DNA from: Druceiella hillmani | Taxonomy: Eukaryota; Arthropoda; Insecta; Lepidoptera; Hepialidae | Length of the DNA stretch: 64,000 nucleotides | Reading direction: 5' to 3' | NCBI GenBank assembly: GCA_039881145.1 | Contig: JAYKKI010000066.1 | Location: 10,927,001-10,991,000, forward strand | In this document: piece by piece, positions 35,797-47,159 of the stretch | Numbering within the stretch: the stretch's first letter is position 1 | How the letters are laid out: the number at the start of each line of letters is the position of its first letter | Made by a program: the position numbers and the translations under genes | The notes under the pieces: model-generated | Told to the model about the DNA's origin: nothing | The model's input: only the letters and a program-made list of their open reading frames with translations | The model's database searches: none

Positions 35797-36687
35797 TTAA
35801 GAATAACTGCTTTTAGTCACAATTTCAACATTTTTAGTTACAAGAATTTTACTGGCCTAGAATACTGGTTGAATATTAAGCTTGCAATATGCAATAAATG
35901 AACGAAATTTTAACATAATGCGTCAATTTTTTTGAATAATCGATTAAATAAAACGACTAAGGAAGAAAACCGTATTTAAATTTATAAATAAAATTTTCTT
36001 TTTTTATAGAGACAAAATATAAATTACTTCTGTACATTTATTTTTAAATATTCTTTTTCCATATTTGTTTGTTGGGAATATGTGACAAATATTTGGAAAA
36101 AACTTAGTATAATTAAAAAGATCCTATAAATCTTTTAAAGCAAAAGCCAATCAATTATAGTCACAAATTAAATTTTCTTTTAATGCAGAATGCATACTGA
36201 TATAACAAACAATACCAAAAATTTATTGTAAAATATATTTACAATAGTTTTTAATTTTCCATAAAACATCTAACTTTAGTAATCAACTAGTAAGATGTAA
36301 ATTCTAATGAAATTTGAATACATGGCGTTAAACCCTTGCACATTCCCATACATATAAAGGTAAGAATTTGTTGGTACAATAACAAATATGTATGGAAACT
36401 AGAGAACATTGTTAATCTGAAACCTTGTCGTAATATCTATATCAGACTTACACGAGGTCATAAGATTCGAAGTAAATCTACTCAGTAATTCCGTACACGT
36501 GCAGATACTCAAAATTGATAGCATAGATATTGAGACATATTCATTTAACTTAATTAATTAAGCCTGCTTGTTAAGATATAACGCTTGTATTCGCGATATG
36601 CTTCGATTAAATATACATACTTCCACGAGGGTACCTGCGTACATTTGCAAAGGAATAGTCTTTAAACATTTTTAAAGAAAATCCTAC
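35797..36687. other. AT-rich intergenic DNA
   Basis: No feature was recognised between the SINE and the paired hairpins. Confidence 0.45.
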
Positions 36688-36757
36688 AGACTCCACAATG
36701 GGGGCAAACCACACTTAATAAAATTATTAAATGTGGTTTGCCCCCATTGTGGAGTCT
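36688..36757. repeat. 34-bp inverted repeat, 2-nt loop
   Basis: Arm 1 is 36,688-36,721 (AGACTCCACAATGGGGGCAA…) and arm 2 is 36,724-36,757. They differ at one position. The two-base spacer makes it a near-perfect 70-bp palindrome. It is GC-richer than its surroundings and is followed 7 bp later by a second, unrelated hairpin. Confidence 0.95.
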
Positions 36758-36764
36758 TTGTATT

Positions 36765-36818
36765 TGTTAAAAATATTTATAATCAGGGTAAATACCCTGA
36801 TTATAAATATTTTTAACA
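36765..36818. repeat. perfect 26-bp inverted repeat, 2-nt loop
   Basis: Arm 1 is 36,765-36,790 (TGTTAAAAATATTTATAATC…) and arm 2 is 36,793-36,818, its exact complement. The spacer is AA. Confidence 0.95.
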
Positions 36819-36834
36819 CATTATAGATATTTTA

Positions 36835-36954
36835 GGCGCCAACGATGGAACGACCTCAGACGCCTTCATATTAAGCAGATTTCAAGAAATAGTTATAACC
36901 CGTTTCGGTGATTCTTTATGCAACGATGTTTTTATTTCAGATAATGGGTTTTAA
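36835..36954 (+). pseudogene. PIF/Harbinger-like transposase fragment
   Basis: The frame reads GANDGTTSDAFILSRFQEIV, then GDSLCNDVFISDNGF and a stop. It resembles the PIF/Harbinger nuclease segment in which WPGSxxDSxIFxxS precedes a GDSGYP box containing a catalytic Asp. Here GD is replaced by SD-N, and the flanking motifs are missing. It lies 17 bp after the paired hairpins and 120 bp before palindromic copy 4. Confidence 0.45.
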
Positions 36955-37071
36955 AATGCTGTAAAAGAAATGGATCGTCGAGATATAAGGCTAAAATGCC
37001 GATAACAAAAACCCGAAGGGGCAACACACAGTAAACTACTCAGAGGTAAAAGAGTCTCTAAACAAAGCATT

Positions 37072-37195
37072 GCTAATAGCAAAAATTTGCTAATAGCCCA
37101 CATGAAGATCTTGTAATACAACAAAACCTAGGTCGTGGTAAAGAACTTAAAGAAAGTAGGAATAATATTATATCACGTAGTTTCATTTAATAGTG
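37072..37195 (+). mobile_element. palindromic element copy 4, right half only
   Basis: It begins at the palindrome centre (GCTAATAGC…TTTGCTAATAGCCC), runs through CCTAGGTCGTGGTAAAGAAC and ends at TCACGTAGTTTCATTTAATA. A diverged tail follows (TGATTTATCATGAAATTCTG), fitting plus orientation. It is G-type. The left arm is absent, as expected from 5' truncation at the hairpin tip. Confidence 0.88.
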
Positions 37196-37595
37196 ATTTA
37201 TCATGAAATTCTGGGACAATACATGTAATTACTGACATTTTTTTAACCTTACGTAGCTTCTGTGTTCAAGCCTCTCTTTTAATGCCATGAAAGAAAATTT
37301 GCCATTATCAATACACTTAGCAAGCGGATTGCTGATTGCATTTGTTAGAAATTATACTCAAGAAGACTATGCGGCCCATCATCTGAACATTTCCCTTAGT
37401 CGCGTTGAGGACATCCACAGGAATACATGGAGTGGCTCTATATAATAGTATATAGTAAAAATATAAAGAAATAACCCTACAACCATTATAATTATAATAT
37501 TTAAGACATTTAGTCACAGATTTTAGAAATACCAGAAATAAAATCACAATCATATCTTTAATTCTCTCTAACTCGATCCCAACTAACTAAGAAAA

Positions 37596-37715
37596 TTTGT
37601 CCACGAAAAAATTGATTTCTTTGGACATGCTCTATTTAAAAACCTATAGATCCTCAGTGGCCACGTGGAAAAAAGGTAAACTAACTCCCCACAGAAGAAA
37701 ATGGCTATAATTTTC
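37596..37715 (+). pseudogene. possible LINE RT C-terminal fragment
   Basis: A frame reads KKIDFFGHALFKNL, a stop, then a basic stretch and a QKKMA segment. This resembles the FLGHVLRxxK…GKxxGKRxxGRR…SWL end of some LINE reverse transcriptases. It is short and without upstream RT motifs. Confidence 0.35.
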
Positions 37716-37784
37716 TTTTATTAAATATTTTATTACTTTTAAATGCTGATTTACAAAGAGATCGCATTTAAAAAAAACACTAAT

Positions 37785-37840
37785 AAGTGTATGTGTGTTT
37801 TTGTGTGTGTGTTTGTGTTTGTGCGTATGTGTGTGTATAA
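37785..37840. repeat. interrupted (GT)n microsatellite
   Basis: GTGTGT and GTTTGT units run over about 55 bp on the plus strand. Confidence 0.9.
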
Positions 37841-38640
37841 ATTTTCACTGAAACTAACTAGAATAAAACTTAAACTAGAATAAAAGTTTTTTGCAAAAAA
37901 AATTAACCAACTCCCGTTAACCACTAAAACATAAGCGTAGTAACTTAATAAAAAAGATACGAGAATTTGATTTGAACTTTGGGTTAAAATATTGTATTTG
38001 AACTTAAAAGAAATAGCTAGATATTCCTATAGCTAGATATTTTTGGAATTGATGCCAAGTCAATGCTTCCCTTCTCTTACGCCTTTCGACTACATACTAA
38101 GCAATGTTTGGCTGTATTTCATTTTCCTGTTTGCCTGTTTGTTTCACGAGCATGAGGCTGGTTAAAGCTACTAAACCGATTATGAATAACTTCCACTGAG
38201 TAATTGCTTAAGGGACAGAATGATAACTTCTTAATGGCATGTTCAATGAAGAGTTTAAAATTTGATTATTAATACTCAGGCAGTGAGAACGAGTGGGCAG
38301 GCTTAATTCTGGTGAATAGAAACCATCAACACTATTACTGCGATTCGACTTGAAATTCTAGCTATGATATAAGTTGGCTTTAGCAAAATGAATTTGAGAT
38401 GGAGTTGTAGTGGGAGATTTTGAGATTTATTTCCGGTATACCAATCGTACTACATAGGCTTCGTGCAGATACCAAGTTTTTGAGAAGATTAGTGTTGAAA
38501 ATTATCATACTTGGCCCGATCATAACCTTCAAAACACTGTTGGGATCTGTTAAGGAGTAAAGTGGTAAGTATAGAAGAGGTACATTCTTTGCATGGTTTA
38601 CGTCAGAAAATTGTTTTGTTTTAAATAACTATTTCTTGAG
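37841..38640. other. intergenic DNA, possible old repeat
   Basis: TTTCACGAGCATGAGGCTGG (near 38,140) and CTACTAAACCGATTATGAAT (near 38,169), preceded by CTGTTTGCCTGTTTG, resemble interspersed repeats I associate with arthropod genomes. There is no coding trace. A 12-bp direct repeat TAGCTAGATATT occurs near 38,014 and 38,030. Confidence 0.35.
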
Positions 38641-38654
38641 ATGACGTTACATTA

Positions 38655-39035
38655 AGATAAATTGGGTTGGCTAGGTTAGGTTGGATTAAGTTAGATTAGG
38701 TTGAGAGGGGTGGCGTAAGGTTATGTTTGATTAAATCAGGTGATATAGGGCTATGTTACGTTTGGTTGAGTTAGGTTAAGTTTTGAATGATTGGGTTAGT
38801 CTGGATTAGGTTGGATGCGGTTGGTTTATGGAAAGTTATATTGGCTTGGGTTATGTAAGGTTAACTAGGTTACGTTGGTTTATATTATGTTGATTAGATT
38901 AGTTCGAGTGACGTTGGATTGAATTGGGCAACATTGGTTTGTGTTGGATTAGATTGGTTTAGATTGGGTTGGTTTCGGTAAGATTATGTTAGATTAGGAT
39001 GGATTATATCGGGTAATATTTGGTTAGGTTAAACT
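38655..39035 (+). repeat. degenerate TTAGG/TTGGATTAGG-like repeat block
   Basis: About 380 bp in which the plus strand is almost free of C and is built from variants of GGTTAGGTTGGATTAGGTTG. Examples are GGCTAGGTTAGGTTGGATTA near 38,668 and GGTTAGGTTAAACTG near 39,022. Units are heavily diverged, with no constant period. TTAGG is the ancestral arthropod telomere unit, so this may be an old interstitial telomere-like tract, or a GT-rich minisatellite of independent origin. Confidence 0.75.
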
Positions 39036-39586
39036 GTGACATTCATTACAATCATTGTTATTTTGAGAAGAAATTATTTGTAGAGGGGAGAAATTATTAG
39101 TAAATAAATATATTTTTCGTAGTTTCTATTCGTTTTTCATATATATTTAACATTTACATTATATAATATTTTCATTCAAGTGAAACGAGTAAGGTGCAAA
39201 ATTTTAATAACTTATACGCAGGCCAAATAGCGCCAGGTTGGCTACAGATCGAGACTCTAAATATTTGTATATATTTATAGCCGTTCTTTTGATAATTGAA
39301 ATAAATACAGACGATAAATGAAATATTAGAACTTACTGGATTATCCGAAAAATAAATTAAATGTTTCGAATGTGGCTTGTCCAAGGATATTTGTTTAAAA
39401 CTTGCTAATCGGTAAATTCAAATAATGACAAGTAAGAACTTTTTTCCATTTACACCAAGAACTAAAATCTAGATTTTAGCACACGAAACAGAATTATGCA
39501 CTTGGAAAAGGAAATAAATAATATATTAATCCTCTTGATGAAGTTTTAAAAGTAAAAACAAAAAAAATTGTATATTCGAAATTTGT

Positions 39587-39589
<3 letters not shown>

Positions 39590-39644
<55 letters not shown>
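39590..39644. repeat. (TA)n microsatellite
   Basis: About 27 TA units, nearly uninterrupted. Confidence 0.97.
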
Positions 39645-39647
<3 letters not shown>

Positions 39648-40210
39648 TGAATTTCATTCATTCTGTTGTCAAAATTAAAAAATATTGCATTAGAATTCAA
39701 AAGGGGATTAATGAAAGTTAGGAAAAAGAGTGCTTTGTAAGGAAATATCTAGATATAATATTAAATGGATAAGCATCAGTATCCGATTGTAAATGGAGGT
39801 TTTCCTCATATAGCTCGGCGGAACCAATAAAAAAAAATTATATTCATTAAAAAAAGATATATTCTCGAGCACGAATAGACGTTCCACCTTTCAGTTACGC
39901 CACGGAAACATTTAAATTATGTGAAACAAAACGAAAGAAAAACTAATCGTATTTGGACTGGAGAAATAGCTGGCTATTCATATTGATTTATAGAAGGTAC
40001 CTAACATTTATAGTAAGTATTTCTTCAGATAAAGACAACAACTGAATTTTCTTCCATACACAAGAAAGTTGTTAGTAGCCCACGCGCGTGCGGTAGGGAA
40101 AGATCACTGCTAAGTTAATACCGATCACTGCTTAGTAAATGCTAAGGGCTATATTCTTTAATAGGTTATATTCTAGAAGTTATTATTTTCTCTTATAATT
40201 CGGATATTCA
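39645..40210. other. AT-rich intergenic DNA
   Basis: No supported feature was seen. Confidence 0.45.
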
Positions 40211-40212
40211 TG

Positions 40213-40267
40213 ACAAACTTAGTTCAGTATCAAGAGTAGCAAACTCTTGATCCAGAACTAAGTTTGT
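40213..40267. repeat. imperfect ~24-bp inverted repeat
   Basis: ACAAACTTAGTTC…ATCAAGAGT pairs with ACTCTTGAT…GAACTAAGTTTGT around a short spacer, with two or three mismatches. Confidence 0.85.
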
Positions 40268-40874
40268 TTCATATTGCGAGGTTTTATAATACATGTTTAT
40301 TAGGGTAATTCACAAATTACCTATTCTTGTAAGCGGTAGTTGGAATATGGTCTTGGTTAAAATTCACTTAGTAATAGAATAATAATGATTTAAATCAGTT
40401 TGTATTAATAATTTATTAAAAGTTTACTAAAAAGTAGACAAGTTATGAAAATTACTTTCGGTAAATTTGCTTTCCAATCGGTCATGAAAAATGATACGTT
40501 TTACAAAAAGCGAAGCACATAGGAAGAGCACAATGGGCACAAATCTTATGAGAAGGAACAACTCGTTTTTCCAGGCGTGATGATATATGGGAATAATATA
40601 TGTTTTCGTTTTTCCAGGGTTAAAATAGGTTTGAGATTAAAATAGGTTTTTTTTGTACATTATTTACCAATAATATGTATTATTTTATACTATCTAAAAC
40701 TTTAAATGCAATTTTCTAAAAATGTATTTCGTAATATTTTCAAAAAAAGGTATTGAATTACCTAATAATGAACTAATTTTTGGAAATTTTATCTAATATA
40801 CATTGCACATATTTGAAATATAATTTTTGTATTCTTCATATAAGAAAAATCGGATATTTCTCTGGTAACGCATA

Positions 40875-40909
40875 TGAGGTACCTTTTACATAACGTAAAA
40901 GGTACCTCA
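40875..40909. repeat. perfect 15-bp inverted repeat, 5-nt loop
   Basis: TGAGGTACCTTTTAC (40,875-40,889) and GTAAAAGGTACCTCA (40,895-40,909) flank ATAAC. Confidence 0.93.
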
Positions 40910-41094
40910 GACAGCTTCCATGACTGATATTTCAAATAAATTTTTCGACCATATTTTTAGGGAATTATGCTCTAGAATTGGTAGTTATGTTAATAATTGA
41001 TTGATTGTTTAATAATATTTATTGAATTTTTAATAATAAATTTTAAAAAGTTGACGATTCCCAAAGGTCAGAACAGATTCAATACTTCAGAACA

Positions 41095-41168
41095 GAAGCA
41101 ATACTTAAGACACAAATCTTCAAGGTCAGAGTCTTCAACTTGAAGATTTGTGTCTTAAGTATTGCTTC
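41095..41168. repeat. perfect 29-bp inverted repeat, 16-nt loop
   Basis: Arm 1 is 41,095-41,123 (GAAGCAATACTTAAGACACA…) and arm 2 is 41,140-41,168, an exact complement. The loop is GGTCAGAGTCTTCAAC. Just upstream, CAGAACAGATTCAATACTT and CAGAACAGAAGCAATACTT form a short direct repeat. The size would suit a microRNA-like hairpin, but perfect pairing and lack of wobble point to a recent inverted duplication. Confidence 0.93.
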
Positions 41169-42300
41169 ACTATATTTGAAATTGGGGTGATCAATTAATT
41201 AGTAATTCATTTAACAAAAATCTCTTTAATGCGCCATTCTAATAGTAAAGTAATAGAAGTCAAATTCAACTTTATTGGCATAGGGACGGTTTAGGAATTA
41301 TTGTTAAAATGTTGCAATTGTGCTTACAAAATTGTAAAAAACCGTGTACTCTCTATAATAACGTGACAAAAGAAAATCATAGTATATTCACATTCAGTTT
41401 CATTTCATTCTAGTCTAATTCAACAGCTCAAAAATTGCTTGATGTTTTACCTTACATTTTCAGATAAATATTTATAAAAAAATATTTTTTATGTAAGACA
41501 GTGAATAAAGCATAACATGAAGTTGTTAAAAAATAAAAAGAAAAGTTTACAATTTTTGAACCTATGAATAATAATAAAATTAAAATTTTTGTTGGTAGGA
41601 AAATGTAAAGAAAATTTAAGACCAAAATAAACAAAAACACCTATTGATTAAAAAAAGCACATTGTACATGTACATACTCAAAATAATAAAAAAAATGAGC
41701 AAGTTCTCATTTATTTTTTATTAAAATGATTAAAAGACAAAATTCTTGAGGATGAACATATATCTACAGGTCATACTTATTATTTATTTGAGTTGATTGT
41801 TACCATAATATAATAGATTTTAAAGGATCGATATTAAATTCAAAATGCCGACTATTCTCACGCACATGCGATAATGAAAATCATTTTTAAATTCCACTTG
41901 TTCTGTAATTCAGTTTTCATTTCCCCTTCACTTTTACTCCACCTACATTTTGCATGGTAGCGAGTAATTACACAGGTGAAGTAAAATCTAACAAGCGTCA
42001 CAATAGGTGTCTGATTATTTTTGACTTTTTTCACAGTAAAGCTAATGAGACTTATATATCTCGCTAAAAATTTTCTTTTTGGACGGTTTCTTGTGGTAAA
42101 AATGAACAAGGGAATATATTAAGAAGGAATATTTACTTTCAAATTAAAATTAATATTTTAACTGAAATTATTTTGCAGTCAGAATCATTTTCCTTTACTT
42201 AGAAAGTATAATTTTTCCTAATATTTTAAACGGAAATATTTTACATTAGGAAGAATTTCTCTTAATACAAATTTAGTCTAAATGAGCATAGCACGGTTAG
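41169..42300. other. AT-rich intergenic DNA
   Basis: No gene was recognised. The short frames at 41,452-41,640 and 41,858-42,109 show no domains. Confidence 0.4.
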
Positions 42301-42301
42301 T

Positions 42302-42555
42302 GATATCAAAAAACGGGTGGCGATATTAAGATGGAATTGGGCTTAACATATCACCCTCAAAAATAAAGCGGATTGTGGAAAGTAGATGTATAATGGAAAC
42401 CACAGGGTGTGAACTACACGTACACCAAAGAATACCACAGGTATGTTGACATTACAGCCGGAGTAAAATTGACCGGGACAAACGGCCTAAACTGAAGGAG
42501 GTCTATATCTTAGTGGTCGAAAATGGCTAAAGGTGGTGAAGAGGAAGAACATATA
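42302..42555 (+). pseudogene. RTE-like LINE RT C-terminal relic
   Basis: The frame begins DIKKRVAILRWNWA, a stop and HI, matching the RTE-type DIxxRIAxLKWxWAGHIxR motif. In a shifted frame RIPQV…HYSRSKIDRDKRPKL follows. GRKWLKVVKRKNIYRSF closes it, as in the usual DRxxWKxLEEAYI end. There are several stops and at least one frameshift. Only the last 80 codons or so of the RT are present, a typical 5'-truncated LINE copy. Confidence 0.72.
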
Positions 42556-43893
42556 TAGGAGTTTTTATATTTTTCATCTAAAACAGTATTTTTGCAACTT
42601 TTCTTTTCAAAATATTTGAATAGTCTATTCATCGTATGATTCCATGGAAAGTGCAGTTTAAAAGACCATTACTGCCTCACATCCAGCAAATAATTTGTAA
42701 GGGAATATCTTAAAAAAAACTTCGTACAAAGTTCTTTAGTATTTCATTATTTCCGATATGAAATAAATTTATTTAGAATGAAGAGTTGTCCATTTAGTTG
42801 ATGAAGTAAGCAAAGCATAAAAAATTACCACAAAAATTTTCTGAATTCATTTCATCTATATTACTAGTATAATATATGAAATGTAGAAATATACGAAAGC
42901 TATTTGTATAATTTCGGCAGTTAGTCGTAATTATCGAATCCCTGGGTTGACATTGTTTCATTTATTATGTTTGTTTTAGAAAGTTCTAAGAAGTGAAACC
43001 CGTTAGGAACTACTTCATTTACATAATCTGGAAACGTTACTTACCTTATTTACCTTATTATAAAATGAAATCAAAGCAACATGACATCTATTGTCAAGCT
43101 ATATATAACAATACATAATTTTAAATTATTCTCTTTTCCGTTAGCTGAAAAAATCAAGATTAAGGTTGAGTGAAAGTGAAAGTGTAACGAAGCCTGGAAA
43201 TAGAGAAAATGTAGCCAAATAAATTTTATTACAGCTCGGATGTTCTGTAACAACTTCGTTTTCTGTTTGAGTACAGTCTCTGTTTTGTATATAATTTCAA
43301 GCTGGTTGTTTGAGATTTTCATTTCGAAAAAAAAAGAAAGCCTTAATGGTCACTAGCATGCTAATGATCTACCCTTGTGTCAAGCCGTTTCTCTCTGAAA
43401 CCAATATTTCTTAGTAACCTGCTTGCTTTGATTCCAAAACTATTTATTTTAAACTTTTCATGAGACTGTTCTAGAAAGCCTCAGAAAAATTTGCGGTGGT
43501 ATTTTCACAACAATGTTTTAACGTCGAAATTTTAAATTTGGTGTAATTATGAAGAATACGTACCATATACGTTAACTGCAATACTCAAAAAATATATTTT
43601 GGTATTGGTATTTTTTGAGACGAAATTACGTTAAGAATTGTTTTCTTTTAATTTCATTTAACGAGTGTGATAGCAATAGAAAAAAGTAATAGCGATTTCA
43701 AATCTGTTTTTTGTAGAATTACGTTAGTATTTATTTAGTTATAAAGCTATTGTTAATATTTTTTTAAAAAATTATGTATATAGTCCTCAATTACGAAAAA
43801 AGAACATAATCAAAAGTTTGTTATTTATTAACGGTATAATTACAATGATGATTTAAAATTTGTATTAGTTCGCAATAGTTTTACGTCTGTGAG

Positions 43894-43894
<1 letters not shown>
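42556..43894. other. AT-rich intergenic DNA
   Basis: Nothing was recognised. The short frame at 43,071-43,322 shows no domain. Confidence 0.4.

Positions 43895-43924
<30 letters not shown>
43895..43924. repeat. (TA)n microsatellite
   Basis: About 15 TA units. Confidence 0.93.
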
Positions 43925-43928
<4 letters not shown>

Positions 43929-44780
43929 TATTAAAAAATTTATTCATTTTTACTCTTGTAAATACAGGCGGAGAAATGACCTTAACATTCGGGGAAGCCT
44001 CGTTAAGTCAATATAATTGCTAATAATAGTAATTACTTGGCTCCTTTGATTTCACAAACAAAAATATTGAACACAAATTTAAAATTCAATGCAATCCTAA
44101 TATCCTCCCCGAATTAAGAATTTATCAAAAGAACTGAAACCAGACCAATTCTACTATTGGCTATTAATAAGATCCTTTGCTTACTTTCCATCTCCATCAC
44201 CAAATCCTGATTTCTTTATGCAAACAAACAATTTACGAAGAGAAATTAAACCGATCTAAAATCAACTTACCAATTATTCACAATTAGGATAATCCTTTGA
44301 TCACCATCTATTATCACATACTGATCACGTTATCAACATATGTTGTATCGTTACCGGATACAACTAGATGAGACTAATTTCAAGTTCCTAGCCCATTAGG
44401 GAGTGAGTTAAATTTTGATTGTAATGTTATTAGACCATTTTACATTAGTTCTGTCCAAGCTCCAGATTGGCAACCCAAAATTATAACCTAAATCAGTTAG
44501 TTATCTTTATTTTTTCATTAAATTTTTGTGCATTTTATTTTCCTAGTCTGGTTTAATTACATATTATTCTATCTATGGGACCTTCACTGTAGCTGGTATC
44601 TTATCCTCGCACATATAACTAAATACTATTTAATTGAAGCACTCTTTGACAAACTTCGAACTTAACGTATTTTACCAATTTTTAACCTAAAAACTAATTT
44701 GAAAATTTTATGAATTATGTGTTGTGGTGTTGGAACCAGGAGGACAATAAATAAAATTTTTGCTTTAGAGCCATAAAGAT
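43925..44780. other. intergenic DNA
   Basis: This less AT-rich stretch lacks a recognisable frame. The 5' terminal repeat of the following Tc1 relic was not found here. Confidence 0.4.
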
Positions 44781-44781
44781 C

Positions 44782-44831
44782 TTGATCACTGCCAGTTTCC
44801 TTTTCGACATAAGGAAACTGGCAGTGATCAA
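44782..44831. repeat. perfect 21-bp inverted repeat at start of the Tc1 relic
   Basis: Arm 1 is 44,782-44,802 (TTGATCACTGCCAGTTTCCT…), the loop is TTCGACAT, and arm 2 (44,811-44,831) is exactly complementary. Arm 2 runs into the transposase frame, so arm 1 is probably a back-folded copy of transposase sequence that replaced the 5' end of the gene. Confidence 0.92.
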
Positions 44832-45740
44832 AATCGTCCACGTCCAGGACGACCGAAAGTGACTGCTTATAGTGAGGATAGTTTGAGGCTAGAACTTTGA
44901 ATCAAAACTAACAAATCTCTATCGGAACCTATATCATTGACTACGATAGAAAACGATTGCAGGACACCAATTTCTTTTGCGTGTTGCTGTCCAAAAATCT
45001 CTGTTATGCCGACAAACCAAAGATAATATTGGGCAAAAAAGATTTTAAATATTTCTTTGTACTGATGAATCGAAGTTTGAAATATTTAGTTCAAAAAAGC
45101 AAGCATGATGATGATTTTGTTATGGTCTAGGGTGATTTCTCGGGATATGGAACTAGCAATTTGATCTGAATCAAAGGAATTATTAAAAAGAGCAACGTAA
45201 AGTAATTCTACACCAAAATTCTGTCCCTTCTGGAATAAGATTAATTGAAAAGCGGTTCGTTCTCCAACAATAAAATTATCCAAAACATGGTTTTAAATTA
45301 TATAAAGGTTATTTAGAATGAAGAAGAGACTGAAGTCGTCCCCGTTCAGGACGTGGTATGGTCACCTCAGAGTATTAGAAAACATGGTATAGTCACCTCG
45401 ATGTCCCTCTCCACAAGAGCACAAGTGGAAAACTCTACACGTAAGCAAGAACGACATTTCTTAAGAAATAATCAGCAAATTAATTGCTCCTATTTTGAGA
45501 CTCGTGAGAAATGTAATTAAATACAAGGGAGGGTTTTTTGACGAAAACGTGGTTTAGATTATTATTGCCATTTTTTTATATCAGTAATTGATACCTTATA
45601 GATATTTTTAAGTATTTGATTGGTCAATGGACAATAAATCCGATAATTAAACCTCTTTCTTCATACACTTTCATTTATTTCAACTTTATCTGATTTTCAA
45701 CTTTACTTAGGGTCGTCTCAAACTTTTGGCCTGCAGTGCA
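44818..45740 (+). pseudogene. Tc1-like transposon relic
   Basis: The first frame reads SDQNRPRPGRPKVTAYSEDS, the GRPR-type AT-hook that links the two DNA-binding subdomains of Tc1 transposases. Near 45,057, CTDESKFEIF matches the second catalytic-Asp motif (SDESKFxLF). Near 45,105-45,150, DDDFVMVW, stop, GDFSGYGTSNLI matches GGGSVMVWGCFSxxGxGxLV. A degraded NNKIIQNM near 45,267 sits where QDNDPKHT is expected. The right end has GGTCGTCTCAAACTTTTGGC followed by CTGCAGTG (to 45,738), a typical Tc1 terminal repeat. There are multiple stops, and the 5' end is lost or rearranged. Confidence 0.8.
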
Positions 45741-45764
45741 TATGTATGTATGCAAAGGATCTTA

Positions 45765-45771
<7 letters not shown>

Positions 45772-45806
<35 letters not shown>
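45772..45806. repeat. (TA)n microsatellite
   Basis: About 17 TA units, 35 bp beyond the Tc1 right end. Confidence 0.95.
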
Positions 45807-45810
<4 letters not shown>

Positions 45811-47159
45811 TTACATGTTATATAAAGATAAAAAGCATTTCTGTTGAATTATTGGCAAATATCACTGTTATTTTCTCATATTTCTAGGATGTATATTCGA
45901 CATTTAAAAAAAACATCTGACACAAAATCAAATTAGCTTGAAGAAAACTATTGATATAAAACAGGGAAAATAATTTTTTTTGTTGAATTCCTACACTATG
46001 TTTGCCTAAACTACAATACAAATATTGTGGTTTATCTTTAAACGTGAAATACCAATCCAAGAAAGAGGAAAAAATAAACGTTAGCTTAAAAAGCTCACAA
46101 ATAATATGAATACATTTGTCATAACTCCAATATAATATTCTTTCTAAAAAAAATTATAAAAATACATATAACAAGGTTTAAGACCATCGTGTCTTAGGAA
46201 TATTGACAATCAATTTTTGCTGATATAAATTGTGTCAACTATTGAAAAGTTATTGTTTTTCCATTTGTTCATGATTACCCAGAAACGATTAAGTGTCAAA
46301 CTATAAAATTTTACTCCGTATTACCTGCAACTGAAAGCAATTCAATTATAAATATATATCAAAATCAGAGAAAAGACCGATATTCCATAATTAGCCCTTT
46401 CAACAATAACTTTAAAACTTTTTTGTATAAAACTATTTTAAAAATCCTTAAAAGTCACTCTTTCAGTTGATATTCCGTAAAGTTCGGAATGCAACTCCTT
46501 TTTATCCCTTCCAAATTTTTTCACTATTTTTTTCTTTTACTTTTGAATATTGGGTTAAATCCAAGTTAATCCATTAAATAACACAATGTTTTCAATTTCA
46601 AACCGTGGAATGAAAAAAAAAATACTGCTAACGTGCTTAAAAATGTTATACGGTTCTAATTAGCCCTTAGACAAAACTACATGTAAATATAAATACATAC
46701 CCCCTATTTCCCTCTATTACTAGCTCTAAAATTGTGCGCGTCTACGTTAGTAATGGTAATCGTTTTAACAGTAAGTCGTCAACTTTTCCTTGTGATGTTA
46801 TAAAAATTAATTTTTTTCAACAGTTTTGTGATAAAAATACTTTAGTATTATAAAAAGTATATGCAAATATTTTAGGATTTAGTATTAAAATTATTTGTGA
46901 TGTCGAAGCTGTCCCATCATGTTTTTAAATCAATTTGGAAACAATATTTCTCAATCAATTGCGATTAAACTTCTTATAAACACTTCTAATAAAATATAGA
47001 CTAAGTATAGACATAGGAAAAATTGGTCCAGTACTAAAAAAAAGCGGAGAGTCGAAATATAAAAAAATAACAATTCAATAAAAGCACTTATTATCACACA
47101 AGTTACAAATTTCATAAAAAAATTTTATTCATCGCCTATTTTAAAAAATAATATCGCGA
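45807..47159. other. AT-rich intergenic DNA
   Basis: No supported feature was seen. Confidence 0.45.

Noticed and set aside
41095..41168. microRNA precursor call
   Set aside because: The pairing is perfect over 29 bp, unlike typical animal precursors, and no conservation or small-RNA evidence is available.
45086..45283. 65-codon minus-strand frame
   Set aside because: It is antisense to the Tc1 transposase relic.
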